Of a DNA stretch of 64,000 bases, positions 1 to 12,218 are shown one piece after another. The position numbers were made by a program, and so were the translations under genes. Within the stretch, counting starts at the first letter, position 1. Each line of letters begins with the position of its first letter. Origin of the DNA: Ectobius pallidus (lineage: Eukaryota > Arthropoda > Insecta > Blattodea > Ectobiidae); contig CAXKWD010000005.1 in NCBI GenBank assembly GCA_964059195.1, positions 149,945,265-150,009,264 of the forward strand, given 5' to 3'. The notes under the pieces are model-generated. The model did not search any database and was not told the origin of the DNA. It worked only from the letters and a program-made list of their open reading frames with translations.

Positions 1-1557
1 TGACAGTAGTAATTCAGAGGACACAGGCATGTAAGTGGTGATTACAGGAGATCGGAAACGCCACGGGGACACTGAACATTTTCACTCATTCCATACATCT
101 AATTAAGAACGGTAGCAGTTAGCTATTAAACTTATTAATTCTAACACTGCCAATTAGAAACAATCAGAATTCCTTTTCACAGTTCTCTTTTTGTCCAAAC
201 AATTTCATCTCCCGAGGCACTAATGCACTAATCAGGCCATGAATTATGTGTTTCTGCCAGGAAACTCTTGTCCATAAAAATTCACCTGTGTTACAGAAAT
301 GTTTCCATATCCGCTAATAAAACCTAAAGTTCAATTTCTTGTTACTCAAATTTCTGCAGAGAATATAACAATTCCAAATCCTGCACTTGGACTGTGGAAA
401 AATATTTTCTTAAGAAAATACAATTATTCTAATAAACACGTGCGAAAATTTCGTACATTCAACCTTCCCTTGTCTTTCCAGATAGAAATAATTTAGTATT
501 TTCTCAACAATATGCAGCCTACATGCAATATAATTTAATATTTTTTTGAAGAGAGATTTCAATTATTATTAAAAACCAATTAATTAATACTTCAGAAAAA
601 AAAACTAGATTTGAAACTGAAATTTGAAACTGTAATTGCTACTCAGTTTTTTAGTTAAGTTTGTAAAATTTAAAGTTTATAGTACGAATTGTTCAGAAAA
701 TCACTTCAACACTTCGGCAGTCATTTTAACAGTTTAACGCATAAAACTATTTTTAAAATTAATAATGTTTTCGTGGGCCTTTAAGCCGAACGAAGGGATA
801 AACATCCACGCTTTCGGTCGCTGGCATCTCTGCTGCCTTTCTCAGGGAAAACCTCAAGTATTGTGTATTAATATTATTTAATTGTCGCGAATTACATACT
901 ATACACTCTATCGAGAAAGACATGAAGCTCATATGACAGTACATCAATTCACCACTACACACGCACGGCGCCATATGTCAGGTGGTAGAAAGTTAGCTGG
1001 ACTAGTGGTTCATGGAGGCTGCCACCGTACTTACAGTGGCGCACCTGTAGGGAATCCAGGCCCTGCCGCTATCTAGTAACAAACGATGGAACTACAACAG
1101 AAGCAGAAAAAGAAACGCGGCAAAAGCAAACTATAAAATGAAGTGGACCGTGAACGAATAAATTATTTAGCCCCTTGTTTTTATTTTATGCCCTGAAGGG
1201 AGGTTATGCCTATTCTTTTTGTTCCTTGTTTGTAGTAGGGGGTGTGCGCGCTCATTATTTAGGAATGTCGGGCTGTGGGAGTGGAGGGGTTAAGAGAGGA
1301 AGACAAAGATGAAGATCACAGTGCGGAGTGCTTGGAGCGTGGCTCAGCCGATGCACAGGTCAAAAGTTCATTCGTGAACCTGACCATTGTTTTTTTCTTT
1401 CGTCTTCGTATTATTATTATTTATTATATCCAGACGAAGTATTTTATTTGTACAGTCTGTTTAGGCACATTGTAAGCAAAGTAACCTATGATTTTATAGT
1501 AGCCTAATTTTGTTCTCCAATAATATTATTAATAAAACAATATATTAAGATACTGGA
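1..1557. other. AT-rich non-coding DNA, no gene seen
   Basis: All open frames are below about 75 codons and none resembles a known protein. Two patches are richer in G+C than the surroundings, about 960-1080 and 1230-1380. Neither shows an open frame of useful length, a convincing splice signal or a tRNA box pair. I assign no function. Confidence 0.6.
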
Positions 1558-1815
1558 GTATGTCATTGATTGAGGCACTGCGCTACAAACAGGAAGGTAA
1601 CGTGTTCCATTCCCGACCAAGTCGATGGGATTCTTCAATTGACCTAATCCTTCTGGTGGCACTTTGGATCTGTGGTCTACTCAGTCTCTAACAAAATTGA
1701 ATACTAGGCGTAATCCTGAGGGCAAAGGCGTAACCACCTTGATATGCCTAATATTTAAAAAGCTGGAGGCCTCAACCTTCTGGAACCCTAAAGGTCTTCT
1801 ACAATAGTATTCTGA
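1558..1815 (+). mobile_element. tRNA-derived SINE-like sequence
   Basis: A box-A-like stretch (TTGATTGAGGCACTGCG, near 1566) is followed about 40 bases later by a box-B-like GTGTTCCATTCCCG, the layout of an internal RNA polymerase III promoter. About 190 bases of non-tRNA body follow, richer in G+C than the flanks. No other copy was found in the window and no target duplication was identified, so the ends are approximate. Confidence 0.4.
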
Positions 1816-2798
1816 TTCATTATACACAAATCCATAGGCCTATATAATTAAAATTGCAACGGTTCGAGTGTCTGTAACATCGATAATTTAAAATAAAATA
1901 AAATATTCGTTTGGGAAGAAATCATATCATAAGATTTTTCAGCTGTCGTGTTTGTCTGTCATGATCTCAATCGCGCCCAAACAGTTGCATTTAAACTAAC
2001 TAAAGTTAGAAATCCCGGAATTAATTTCCAGAGTCCCGGATAAGTTTAGGCTACAATTCGTCTGTATTATAGCAGTAAAGTATCAAAAATAATGCACAGC
2101 AAAATTATTTACATTATTATTTGCAAAATTTTTGTAGTATGAATATTTATACGTTATTTTTTAGCTCGATTAGTTCCGTGATTAGAAATGTTGCTGTCGT
2201 ATTTTGTTATTTTTTCTGATTTGTCATAGCACCCTAAAATGCATCTTATTACCTAAATTACCTATTTATAAATATCATTAAACTATTTTTACAGATATAA
2301 ATCTAATAGTTCATAGTTTATAAAATTAGCATTACGAAAATAAAAAAATAAAAGAATTCATCCTTGAATGTGACTTTAAGGATCTGAAAATAGAACTAAT
2401 ATCATAGGATGTTTCTGTAAACATTTGGTGTGCATTAGAAAACAATAAAAGTGCTTCGATCTCGCCCTGGGTGATACAGAACAAGGTCTATATGCCCCGA
2501 ACACGACCTCCCTCCAAGTTATAAGACAAAGGAAACTGTCTGCGTATAATAAATACGTCTGGTGTTATACCCACACTCCGAATTTAATTTAAGTGCATAT
2601 GAAAGACAAGTTCGGTACAGTCCTGTACATGTAATCCATATTTCTTTGCCCTCCGGCTCAGTGTGATATGGATCATAATACAAACAAAAACCATTCATTC
2701 TGACTTTTAGAACCGTGGCTTATGGTACTACTCAGAATATACATTTGGTCCGTATGGGTGTGTGAGTACGTAAGAAAAACAGTAGAATCATAATAAGT
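1816..2798. other. AT-rich non-coding DNA
   Basis: No open frame above about 60 codons, no tRNA boxes and no inverted termini were noticed. One TAGGCCTA palindrome lies near its left edge. Confidence 0.55.
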
Positions 2799-2905
2799 AG
2801 GGCCCGGATTTTTATGTAATATCAAAGTGCGAAATATGTACATAAAAATGTAGTAAACATCAGTGAAATATGTAATAAAATATGTAATAATCACAAAATA
2901 TGTAG
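2799..2905. mobile_element. Left end of a hAT-type non-autonomous element, truncated
   Basis: The segment opens with TAGGGCCCGGATTTTTATG. This closely matches the terminal repeat of the complete 8-bp-duplication element at 18462-19062 (CAAGGCCCGGATTCTTATGA). The following DNA repeats AAATATGTA several times, as the bodies of related elements do. I found no matching right end downstream, so it is probably truncated or its other end has decayed. Confidence 0.4.
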
Positions 2906-3255
2906 TTTAAAATTAACAGTTTTAATGCAATAAACATAAGAAAATGTTTATAAAAGCTGCTATACGATACCTCTAATTTTGAATTACCAAATTAAAGTCA
3001 TAGTAAAAAAAATGCTTCAGGTATTAAAAAAAATCTAATACACTTAAGGTTGTGGAGAAATATGTATTGTAGAAAAACATTTTGTCCTCGTACCCTGAAA
3101 ATTCACTTTTTGAATCAGATTGTCCCATTTGAGTTAAGAGTAGGCCTACCTGTTTAGAAGACACACGATATTTATTATTTGTATGCAATGCACTATGTAA
3201 ATTTAAAAGAAGATTAGCTAATTATTTTATTAGTCACTGAAAAATAAAATAAAAT

Positions 3256-3352
3256 TATGCTGTAACAGGAAAAACTGAATCCACAGAACAGAAATCTCAT
3301 AGTAAAAGTTGCTTGTCTATGTCCCATCTATGCACAGGTAAATATTTAGGTG
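3256..3352 (-). repeat. Fragment of the dispersed repeat also at 26355 and 35960
   Basis: On the minus strand this reads ATTAACACCTAAATATTT, then ACCTG, then GACAAGCAACTTTTA. This is the start of the longer repeat at 26355-26731 and 35960-36360. Its left side also matches DNA near 27150 (TTATGCTGTAACAGGAAAAA). It is a short, diverged third copy. Confidence 0.5.
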
Positions 3353-3752
3353 TTAATACAACTAACTGCATTGACAGGTTGCCACAGACGACAAAACACA
3401 TCAAACATTGTTTTCTTTTTTGGAAAGAAAGAGAAGTTAACATAAGTTATTATTAACATTATTGCCTGTGAAAATATAGGATATCATAAGACAATTGAAG
3501 ATTAATTCTGTTACAAGACATGAATTACTATAAAGTGTTCAAATGAGATCTTAAAATTTTGATCGAACCACGTATTGCTGTTAATACCAGCGCCAGCGGC
3601 TAGATTGCTGATTTAGGGAGGTGAAATTCTTGTATGTTATGAAAAATGAAGGCGCAGTTCTCGAGCACCCACCAATAAGTCAATTACTTCTATAGAATCT
3701 AGATGGTACTTTTGTTAGTAGTTGTTAGAAATGCTCAAATTATATCAAGAGC

Positions 3753-3779
3753 AAGAAAGAGAGAGAGAGTGAGAGAGAG

Positions 3780-3865
<86 letters not shown>
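3753..3865. repeat. (GA)n microsatellite, about 110 bp
   Basis: An almost uninterrupted GA run with a few GAAA steps at its left side. It produces artificial Arg/Glu-rich and Leu/Ser-rich open frames on the two strands, which are not genes. Confidence 0.95.
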
Positions 3866-3866
<1 letters not shown>

Positions 3867-4479
3867 CATCTGTAGTGTAGTATGATCATTATATTACAGA
3901 ACGTAGGCCTCACCAATCTGGTAATCAAAAGCCTCTAAGTAGCTTCGATACTGCTATGCAACTTAACGATTGTGCTTTAGTATTGAAGTAAATAGTTTGT
4001 CTTATGAATGGTAATTTCGGCTTGCAGTATTTTATAGAAATAATACGTACTATGGTAAATAGAAGACTCCAAATGTTATACTTTCTTTTTAGCCACTGGG
4101 GAATAAATAACTAAATAAATAAATAAAAAAAACTGTGTGAAAAAATTAACATTATGTGAGCACTCAAATAAATATTCTTTGTTCATTGGTGTACTGGCTA
4201 ATTAGGGGAAACATACCGTAGAATTTGATGCATCAGATGCTAAACTATTTACACATAATCAGAATTCTCTACTTAAGAAGTTATGAATCTTGAACCTCTC
4301 GGCTACGTAGACTATAAGATTGAACTAGTTGAGGTTTGACGCTACTGCAGTGTTAATTGGCATTTCTCAGCTCGATCTGATTGAATTCCTGGAGAATACT
4401 TGCATATCCTAGTGATAAGAACAATGCTGCCACCTGCCTGCGGCCATGGGAACTCCTCTCAGACTCTGCATGTGTCAGC
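3866..4479. other. AT-rich non-coding DNA
   Basis: No coding or RNA feature seen. It holds a short (AAAT)n tract near 4110. Confidence 0.55.
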
Positions 4480-4590
4480 AATCAATTCGAGCCCCCTGGA
4501 TATGTACTCCTCTTATTGGAGTGCCTAGGTTCGATCCCAGTCCACCATATTGCTTGTAGTCCCTATTACTCCATGTCCGTCAACACTTGA
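4480..4590 (+). mobile_element. tRNA-like SINE fragment
   Basis: A good box B (TAGGTTCGATCCCAG, near 4528) sits in a G+C-richer patch. An upstream box A is only weakly visible. It is probably a degraded SINE; no target duplication was found. Confidence 0.35.
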
Positions 4591-5510
4591 ACATTCAATA
4601 CAATAAATTAAAGACGCAAAACAGTTTCGTTTACAGTTTTCATTACATTTCTTAGTATTTGCTTATAGTACGAGTACTCAGCCTACAGATGTGCACTTTA
4701 ACCCGATTATATAGAAAGTTATAAGATTTCTGCAGTAAGCTATTAAAGACTGTTTATTTTCAAATGACGTGTTTTCAAATAGTATTTTTCCAAGAGGCAC
4801 ATTCATTTTTTTAAAATTAATCTGTTATCCACGGAACACTGAAGGATATTTAGGCAACTTGTAACGCTGCTTAAGTATCAGAAGCTATCAAATATGTTTA
4901 AAATGACTTAAAATGCAATAAGAAATCTTTTAGTTTACAGTATAAACAACCTTTCGGAAATGAAATGAGTTAATGAGAATATAGGCCTAATATATTTTAC
5001 AAAGTTTTAAAATTGTTGTGATATGTGATGATAATATATTGAACAGACGGATATATATTGAATTAAAATATATATTTTAATTTGTGTGATTTAATTACAA
5101 GTCATATTTATGCATATATATTTAATATCAACCTACACAACGTTGGATCCAAAGTTTACTTATTGTAGTGTTATACTGTAGAGAAAATAACATTTTCTCG
5201 CAATAAGCACTTGTAGTATAAAACATAAAACATTGATTTGTACGAAGTTCCAGATACGTCTTCGTTAAATAAAATGAGACTGAAACTAGGATTCAAATAG
5301 AAAATAATTTAATGATTAGTTTATGTAAGATATTTTAGCATAGCAGACTTAGGCCTATATAAAAGCAAAATGTATGGAATGCTGCATTAATGTAGGCTAT
5401 TCCAGAGACCTATTTACGAAACTTACAATGAAAATAATTGTTACTTTGTGTTAACCTCTATAGGTTTTACGAGAGGGCATTGCTTTCATAGTCACGCAAA
5501 GTTTAATAGT

Positions 5511-5608
5511 ATTTTATCATACGTAATCCCACGAGAGATTACGTATCTATCTGATAAAACTCGTAGTCTCGTGTGGGATTTATTAAGACTATCCCATGAA
5601 TAAAACTT
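5511..5608. repeat. Small palindromic element, copy 1
   Basis: Core AATCCCACGAGAG meets an inverted partner CTCGTGTGGGATT about 40 bases later, and between them ATCTGATAAAACTCGT forms the hairpin centre. The shared 5' side is TTTATCATA and the shared 3' side is ATTAAGACTATCCCATGAAT. Copies 2 and 3 lie at 24917 and 49181, and copy 3 matches along the whole length. It is too small to encode anything; it is either a minimal inverted-repeat transposon or a structured RNA-like repeat. Confidence 0.7.
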
Positions 5609-7869
5609 AAAATAATAGTTACTTTGCTACATGTGTTGTTTAAAATCTTATCAATTAGTGTCAGAGGATCAATTACGAAATTTTGTGTAAATTTTTCTAG
5701 CGTTTTGGTACACCATCTTCAGGCACAATACAGGAATTTGCCATAAACATTCTCCAGGACTCTCTCCATATTGTTCACAATCATTAAATAAACAGTAAGG
5801 AAATCCTACAGCGATAGTTGTTTTATATTAAAAAATGTAATTTAAGAATACATACATATATGGAAATTAAGAGATTGCTTGGATTCCCCCATTATGCAAT
5901 GTATTGTTAATTGTCAGGGGTGATTTTATTATCTATAAACTGCTTCTGATAATATGTAATTCTTTGAGTTAAAGACATTACACTTTCAAACTAGACAGTC
6001 TTCAGCAAATCCTTAATCTGTATTGAGAAATAGTTACCACACACACTGTATAAATTATCACCATAATTATACAACAGAAATCCTCACTGAATAGGATATA
6101 TTTTGACAACGAAAATGGAGATGCTGTATTAGAATAAATCGTAATCTTAATGACATCTCTCTGGTGTCTGAAAAACAAGCTGCATAACATTTTCATCCTT
6201 GAAGTATTGCTAGCGACTGTATTGGGGTATTCCGGTGGCAGGAGGCATGGCTATTGAAGTCTACTTTACCCTCTACCCCTGCTTGGAAGATTTTAAACGC
6301 CGGCACGTAATCAAGTGATGAGGTAAATTACGGGGTTCGTTAAGTGATTTTGATTAACTTAATCAAATAGGGAAGCACAACTAATTTGACCCTAACAACC
6401 CTCCTCCATGCTAACATCATCTGTTCTTGGAAACTACGTGATCTTCTTGAGTAATATACTACAGCAACTCGATCATGGCGAAGAACTATAGAGGGGCAGC
6501 GGTAAATATTATACCGTATCTATGCTTTTTTTTTTTCAGAACTACAGGCGATTCCAAATTGCAAATTAAACCAATGAAACAAAAACATCATGGGAGAAAT
6601 TCACAGGATTTATTACAGCTTTAAACTGGAATTTTCTATTTTCTCGCTCATATTTTAACAAAGTAGGCGAAAGCTGTCTCCTAATATTACACAGACTCAT
6701 ACAGTCTTCCGAAATCTGACGAAAGTCTGAGTTGCCGGCTAAATGGAACTTGACTGATTCAGGGTTGTGATTAAGTCAGTTTATAACTAACTTATAACCA
6801 GACTTCGAAGTTGAGGTCCCGGGTGAAGGGATATAGCGAACTGTTGGCGTAGATTCTTGATGAAAACGAATAAAAAAAAGTATCCTATAAAATTTAGTTA
6901 ATGTTATATTGGTGGAATAATAAATTACAAATTGAACAATAACTCAACCATTAATAGTCATGAAATTTATCAATTCTATTATGTTAAACACAATTGCAGA
7001 AGAATTTAAGTTTTAAATTAAATCTTATCTGATACTGGTGGGACTTGTCTGCTCAGTTCGTTGGATTCTAGACTCTGAAACTTAAGACGATAGACTTCCA
7101 GGTGAAAAAATCCACTATTCTGGAATTATTCTATAAATAGAGTAGAAATTATTTCAGTATCGTGGAAAGAAAGCAAAAATTAGAGTACATAAACAGTACT
7201 GTCATGTGTACGCCTCCATAACATTTAGACCGTCACAAAGTAATCCGTTTGTCTTTTCACACCTTCCTTAATGGGAAGCAATAAATATAACGACAGTTTA
7301 TTTACAGTACGTGGTTTTACAAGATACAAAAATATCTAGGTGGTCGTACGATACCATAGAAATTCCAATAAATTTGTAAATTAATTTAACAGTTATTTGT
7401 GTACTAATGTGACTAGACAATAAAATAAGAAATCAGTATTTTCTATTACCACCGCATTCTTATAGCTTTTTCGTTCTCATCATAAAAACGGCTGAAGAGA
7501 TTATAAAGTGATAATTATACTTTTTTGCGACCGGATTTGCTCTACATTGCTGCAATTCTCACGCTATGAAATTAGCCGTTTTAATTACTAGAGATTAACA
7601 ATAAATTAAAGATCTTTGAAACTGCAAAAATATTGCAAAGTATTTATTGTCAAAATCCACTCTCAATTTCCGAGGTGTCTTTTATTAGTTACGGTCACTT
7701 CTAACCTCACTCGAACAAAGTAATTTTCCTAGGGTAATACAGTAATATATAAGAAATTTCAGAAGATGGCAAGAAGGTGCATTAGTTGACCGATTTTTTA
7801 TTACAAAAAGTAAGGAATTAAATAGACTAAACGAAGTAGGAAATGAGAATTTTTTAGGAGAAAATTAAT
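5609..7869. other. Non-coding DNA, no feature recognised
   Basis: Frames are short. A G+C-richer patch at about 6210-6330 has no tRNA boxes that I accept. No terminal inverted repeats were noticed. Confidence 0.5.
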
Positions 7870-7990
7870 CTCAGACTGGGATTCAAACCCATGACTTTCG
7901 GCTTCCATGTCGATGCTCTACCAACTGAGCTAGCCAGAGCTCGATTCACAGCGCCAGATGAAATATTTCTCCTATAACTGAATCACTAAA
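7870..7990 (-). mobile_element. tRNA-derived SINE, minus orientation
   Basis: The minus strand carries a box A-like GGCTAGCTCAGTTGG with GTAGAGC, and a box B GGGTTTGAATCCCAG, spaced as in a tRNA. The tRNA-like part is continuous with a 5' flank (TTTCATCTGGCGCTGTGAAT) that recurs in the inverted neighbour at 8060-8155. A real tRNA gene would not share that flank, so I call it a SINE head. Confidence 0.6.
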
Positions 7991-8059
7991 TTAGTGCCCC
8001 TCACAATACTGTAGGCCCTATATGACGTAATTAATGTATTTCGGTGAGGAAGACCATAT

Positions 8060-8155
8060 TAGGGTAATCTGTCATATGAGAGAGATTTCATCTGACGCTG
8101 TATATCGAACTCTGTTTAACTCAGTTCGTAGGGCATCGGCTCGAGTCCCCGTGGT
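8060..8155 (+). mobile_element. Second, degraded copy of the same tRNA-like SINE, inverted
   Basis: TTTCATCTGACGCTGT is followed by ATCGAACTCTG, then CTCAGTTCGTAGGGCATCGG and CTCGAGTCCCC. Base for base it is a diverged copy of the minus-strand unit at 7870-7990. The two are head to head about 70 bases apart. Confidence 0.5.
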
Positions 8156-8239
8156 AAATGATTTTTTCCTAAAATATTCTCACGTAATGTTCAGAAAAAA
8201 AATATGGCAGCTAAATTCTAGGTTAGTGGCAGTAAAATG

Positions 8240-9161
8240 AGGAATATTTATATTAGTGTTAGGGGCAGGTAGAGCTAGGGGTGTAATCCCAGTGTAGGAT
8301 ACCTCAGCTCCCGATACGCAGGTTTTCACGCATGATATTATGTTTTTTCCCCCAAACTTAGCAGGGTGACCAACTATGATTCTTCTACATTGCTTCCCAC
8401 ATTATTTCTTCCGCATGCATTGTGGCGTTTAGTGACAGATTATGTTAGGTTATGAACAGTGATATTAATTTAGTAAGGCATAGCCTACTGAATTTTCCCG
8501 TTCGTAAATATGCCATTTTATATCTCCTTATAGCTCTATACGTCACTAACCTAGAAACTAGCTGCTATTACTTAATGCAACTGTACTGATACGCAAGTTG
8601 CAAGAAGCATAATTGGTCATCATGCTTCGTAGGAAAACAAAAAACATAGCAACGCCCGTGCGAACCTGCACATCTCGAGATGGAACCTACTCAACTGGGA
8701 CTATGCCCCAATTATACCGCTACTGATAACTCTAGGTCATACATCGTACTTGAATAGAATACAACGGATTTATAAGAAAAGTTTATCCTTGGGTACAAAT
8801 TAAAGACTATCATAGTTACATAAATGTTGTTTGATACTATTCAGACATTTAAATTGAAAGCTTACCTCTGAAGAGTTACCAGATGAACATCCAGTGGAAG
8901 AAGTATGATGTATGTGCATAATTAGCGTAATTTCATCCTGGATGTTGTGTTGTGGCGGATATCGTACAAGTATTTCTGACATTAAACTTAAACTTCACTT
9001 GACAAAAATAACTGGAAGAAAGCGGGCTTGTCAACACCGACTGTATGCATGATTCACCGAAAAGAAACAGAACTAATGCTGTAAGGAAAATGTCTACTGT
9101 AGTTCCTACTCATGCCGTTGGAGGGCTAAACGTTGTGCTAAGACGTAAACTTACTAATTAC
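8240..9161. other. Non-coding DNA
   Basis: No open frame above about 60 codons and no repeat recognised. Confidence 0.5.
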
Positions 9162-9886
9162 TCAGGGCAAGGCATCTGATGATTTTGCGTATTTTTTATA
9201 TGAGGGTTAAAAGATAGCCTAGCTCGAATATTCATAAATGGGCATAATTAAATAATTGATTAAATAAGGACAATTTGTTTTTGCATTATTTTACTTCATT
9301 TTGCATTTTTCGTCATTTTGAGCGATAGGTTTTTTTTTTTGGGGGGGGGGGCAATTTTTAGGTCATTTTCGGCATTTTAGGTCATGTTTGAGTGAATGTA
9401 GAGAGGAGCTTTTCCATGTACAAATCGTTACTTTCAGACAACAGACAATCGTTTTTAGTTGAGAATCCGCCAAGTGATCATAGATCATTTTAGTTCAGGT
9501 TTATTGTAAACACCATAGCAGTTTGTCTTCTAACAATAATGATTTTTGTCTTTTAAAATTGCACATATTTCCTAGGGGGCGATTTCATGGGCATGCCAGT
9601 TCAGAAAGAATTTCTTTTTTGCTAAGGGTGTCCAAGAAATATAAATTTACTTACTTCTTTACTAATAAAATAAGTGTGTTTTGTAATGTAAATTCATATA
9701 TCGCACTGTCATCCACTAAATTGGTTATAGCAATTCAATACATAAAAAGTAATTATAAGTAATAATGGTAAATTTATTGGTCAGTTTAAAAAAAATATTG
9801 TGTCATATTTCCTTATTTTTAGGACATAAATGCATTTTTTAATTAGCATTTTTCATTATGTTGTGGTCATTAAAGCCTTGCCCTAC
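9162..9886. mobile_element. Non-autonomous hAT-type element, 725 bp
   Basis: The ends are imperfect inverted repeats: left CAGGGCAAGGCATCTGATGA, and the right end read inward TAGGGCAAGGCTTTAATGA. They are flanked by CTAATTAC (9154-9161) and GTAATTAC (9887-9894), an 8-bp duplication with one change. An 8-bp duplication and these termini are typical of the hAT superfamily. The interior has GGTCATTTT/GGCATTTT motifs and a T-run then G-run near 9331-9351, with no transposase frame. It would need a transposase supplied from elsewhere. Confidence 0.65.
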
Positions 9887-9894
9887 GTAATTAC

Positions 9895-10306
9895 AATGGC
9901 AGACTCGCAACGCGGGAAGGGGGACCCGAGGGCTCGAAGGAGCCCAAAGGCCTAGGAGAATTTTCGGGTATTTTGAATCGCGCATGTAAATCTGATTTAT
10001 ATTCGAATCTGGCATAAAGTTTACCAGACCTATGCATTGCATTTCTTTATTCCTCACACTTCTTGTTAATGTATCTATTATTGACATTTCTTTTTTAAAG
10101 TTGAAATTAGTTATATTATAAGTGATCAAATGAGAAACGAATCATGACTTGCGCGAGAATGCCGCTTCGAAGTCACTCACCAACCTTATATTGATACCGC
10201 ACATCTTCAAACCAAGCTTCTTGTCTCGTCTTCCCAGTTACAAGAACCGAGACTTTAGACTTACCATAATTATTGTTCTTCGAGATTAAACCATCCAGCC
10301 AGTGTG

Positions 10307-10308
<2 letters not shown>
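9895..10308. other. Non-coding DNA
   Basis: A 96-codon minus-strand frame starts at 10129 and ends inside the neighbouring hAT-type element, so I do not accept it. A G+C-rich patch at 9897-9960 (ACGCGGGAAGGGGGACCCGA) is unexplained. Confidence 0.45.

Positions 10309-10364
<56 letters not shown>
10309..10364. repeat. (AT)n microsatellite
   Basis: A pure AT dinucleotide run of about 50 bases ending in AAATAAAT. Confidence 0.95.
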
Positions 10365-10370
<6 letters not shown>

Positions 10371-11324
10371 TATTTGTTAGGTTAGAAATGCCTACCATGA
10401 CGTAACCTATGGCCTCAGCTAACGCCTTATAGCCAATGTAATATAAATGAATTAACTTCTAAAATATCTTCTCTAAGATTTCATATCACCATAATAACTT
10501 TGAATCCTAGAAATATGAATGGTAACTCGTGGATTACCATCTAGGGCTCACACACGCACGTGGAAGTATGAACAGATTTGTCTTCAGTCTGGTATTTATA
10601 AATTTGTTTCACATGCACGTCTTGAATTAATAGTTAAAATCACTTTGTAAAATATATTGTACAATGTTTCAAACTATATATTGTGATGTAGTTAAAACAT
10701 TTTCAATATCGGTAAACGAGCACTCTACGAAACGAACCGGCCAAACCACTTTCCGGAAGTCGAATGTACCATAAGTCATCAGAGAGAGGCTTAGTGCACT
10801 TTGTAATGTGAAAAAGCAACGGAACTAGGAGCTACGTTCAGAAATTAGACCAGAAGGCAAACACGATTGTTTAGAACGATTATATATGAAAACAGGTATA
10901 AAAACAGCCGTGAAAGTTATGAGACATTCCTGCTTGCAATTTTTCTGAAAAGAAATCCCTGTAATTTTATTTTTTGAATTTTAAATCTTAGCTATGAGCC
11001 TATGACTTAAAAGATGTAAATATTATAATCACCGGTAAAGAACTATTATCTTTTCAAAACAACCTACTTTTTTGTACATGTATGGAATAAGAACTTTTTT
11101 GTGTATATAAAAAGTAATTGTGTGCCCAAAATAGTTTTGTTGTGGGGCTCAGCTGCAAAAAGTTATGCCACTACTTCAATATCATTTTAAAATCTGGTAT
11201 GAAACAAAAATTAACATGGTACAATAAATTCCATGGGGAAAATCATTGTTCTGAAATAAGACAGTAACAAGTTTTAAAGTCGCATGTCACTGAAGAGATT
11301 TATATTTTAATTCATAGGAATTTT

Positions 11325-11375
11325 TTTCCTGGGTGGGAATCGAACCCGTACTGTAGCCTGTATGCTTATTGTCTA
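11325..11375 (-). mobile_element. tRNA-like box B remnant
   Basis: The minus strand reads GGGTTCGATTCCCACC, a strong box B. I see no good box A and no body. Probably the broken 5' end of a SINE. Confidence 0.3.
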
Positions 11376-11720
11376 CAGAATTATTAGTTATTTTATTAAG
11401 TCTCCGCCTATGTATATATTCAATTTGTATACCCTCAAAGTTGGGGTTTTCTATTCGTTATGAGTAGGGTGGCCAAGAAGATAACGTTTCAGACACATAG
11501 AGTCAAACATGCCTAATTTCGCAGTAGGCCTCCACCTAATTTCGAGACTTCTTTTTATTTTATTTATTGCGATATGGGGAACAGTAATGGAAAAAGTCTA
11601 TAAGATATAGGAAAAGCTACCCTCTCTGACCAATAAGATGAACTATTTACATTACTGTTCCCAATTTTACAATCAATAAAATAAAAATATACTGGAAATT
11701 AGGGGTATTGCGAAATTAGG

Positions 11721-11867
11721 AATATTAATATATGGTTAACGACTGGGATGTACTGCAACTTACAATTTGTGACCGTCGCCGTCGCAGAAGTTCTTTTACA
11801 TGCCAGTAAATCTACTGACATGTGACTGTCACGTTTTTGCACACATAAATGCCATCGACCTGGGCCG
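11721..11867 (-). mobile_element. 5'-truncated SINE with an 11-bp target duplication
   Basis: Inverted relative to the fuller copy at 18177-18400: it shares GCATTTATGTGTGCA-type sequence, CAGTAAATCTACTG and CAGTACATCCC on the opposite strand. The tRNA head is missing. Perfect direct repeats GCGAAATTAGG flank it (11710-11720 and 11868-11878), as expected for LINE-assisted retrotransposition. Confidence 0.75.
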
Positions 11868-12126
11868 GCGAAATTAGGGATGTTTGCTATATTCGCGGAT
11901 GAAAATTCCAGGGCCAAGGAATCTAACGTTTTACATGGGTTTATCAATATCACTGATGCGAGTACTTGGTTGAATTTTCATATCTACTCTCCCGGTTTCC
12001 ACAAGCCTTTTTTATTCGTCATTTTCATGCCATGCCATTACTTTTAAATCTCACATTAACAAGTATATAGGCATACTGGCTTAACACCGGTACATGTATT
12101 GTGGGAGGCTTACGAAGCAACCCATT

Positions 12127-12127
12127 C

Positions 12128-12187
<60 letters not shown>

Positions 12188-12218
12188 CAATAATAATAAT
12201 AATAATAACAATAATAAT
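12127..12218. repeat. (TAA)n microsatellite
   Basis: About 90 bases of TAA with a few CAA interruptions. The same trinucleotide recurs at 19993, 49294 and 59443. Confidence 0.95.

Noticed and set aside
3703..3928. Arg/Glu-rich and Leu/Ser-rich frames
   Set aside because: Translation of a (GA)n microsatellite.
7870..7960. Candidate tRNA gene on the minus strand
   Set aside because: The neighbouring inverted copy shares flanking non-tRNA sequence, so it is a mobile repeat.
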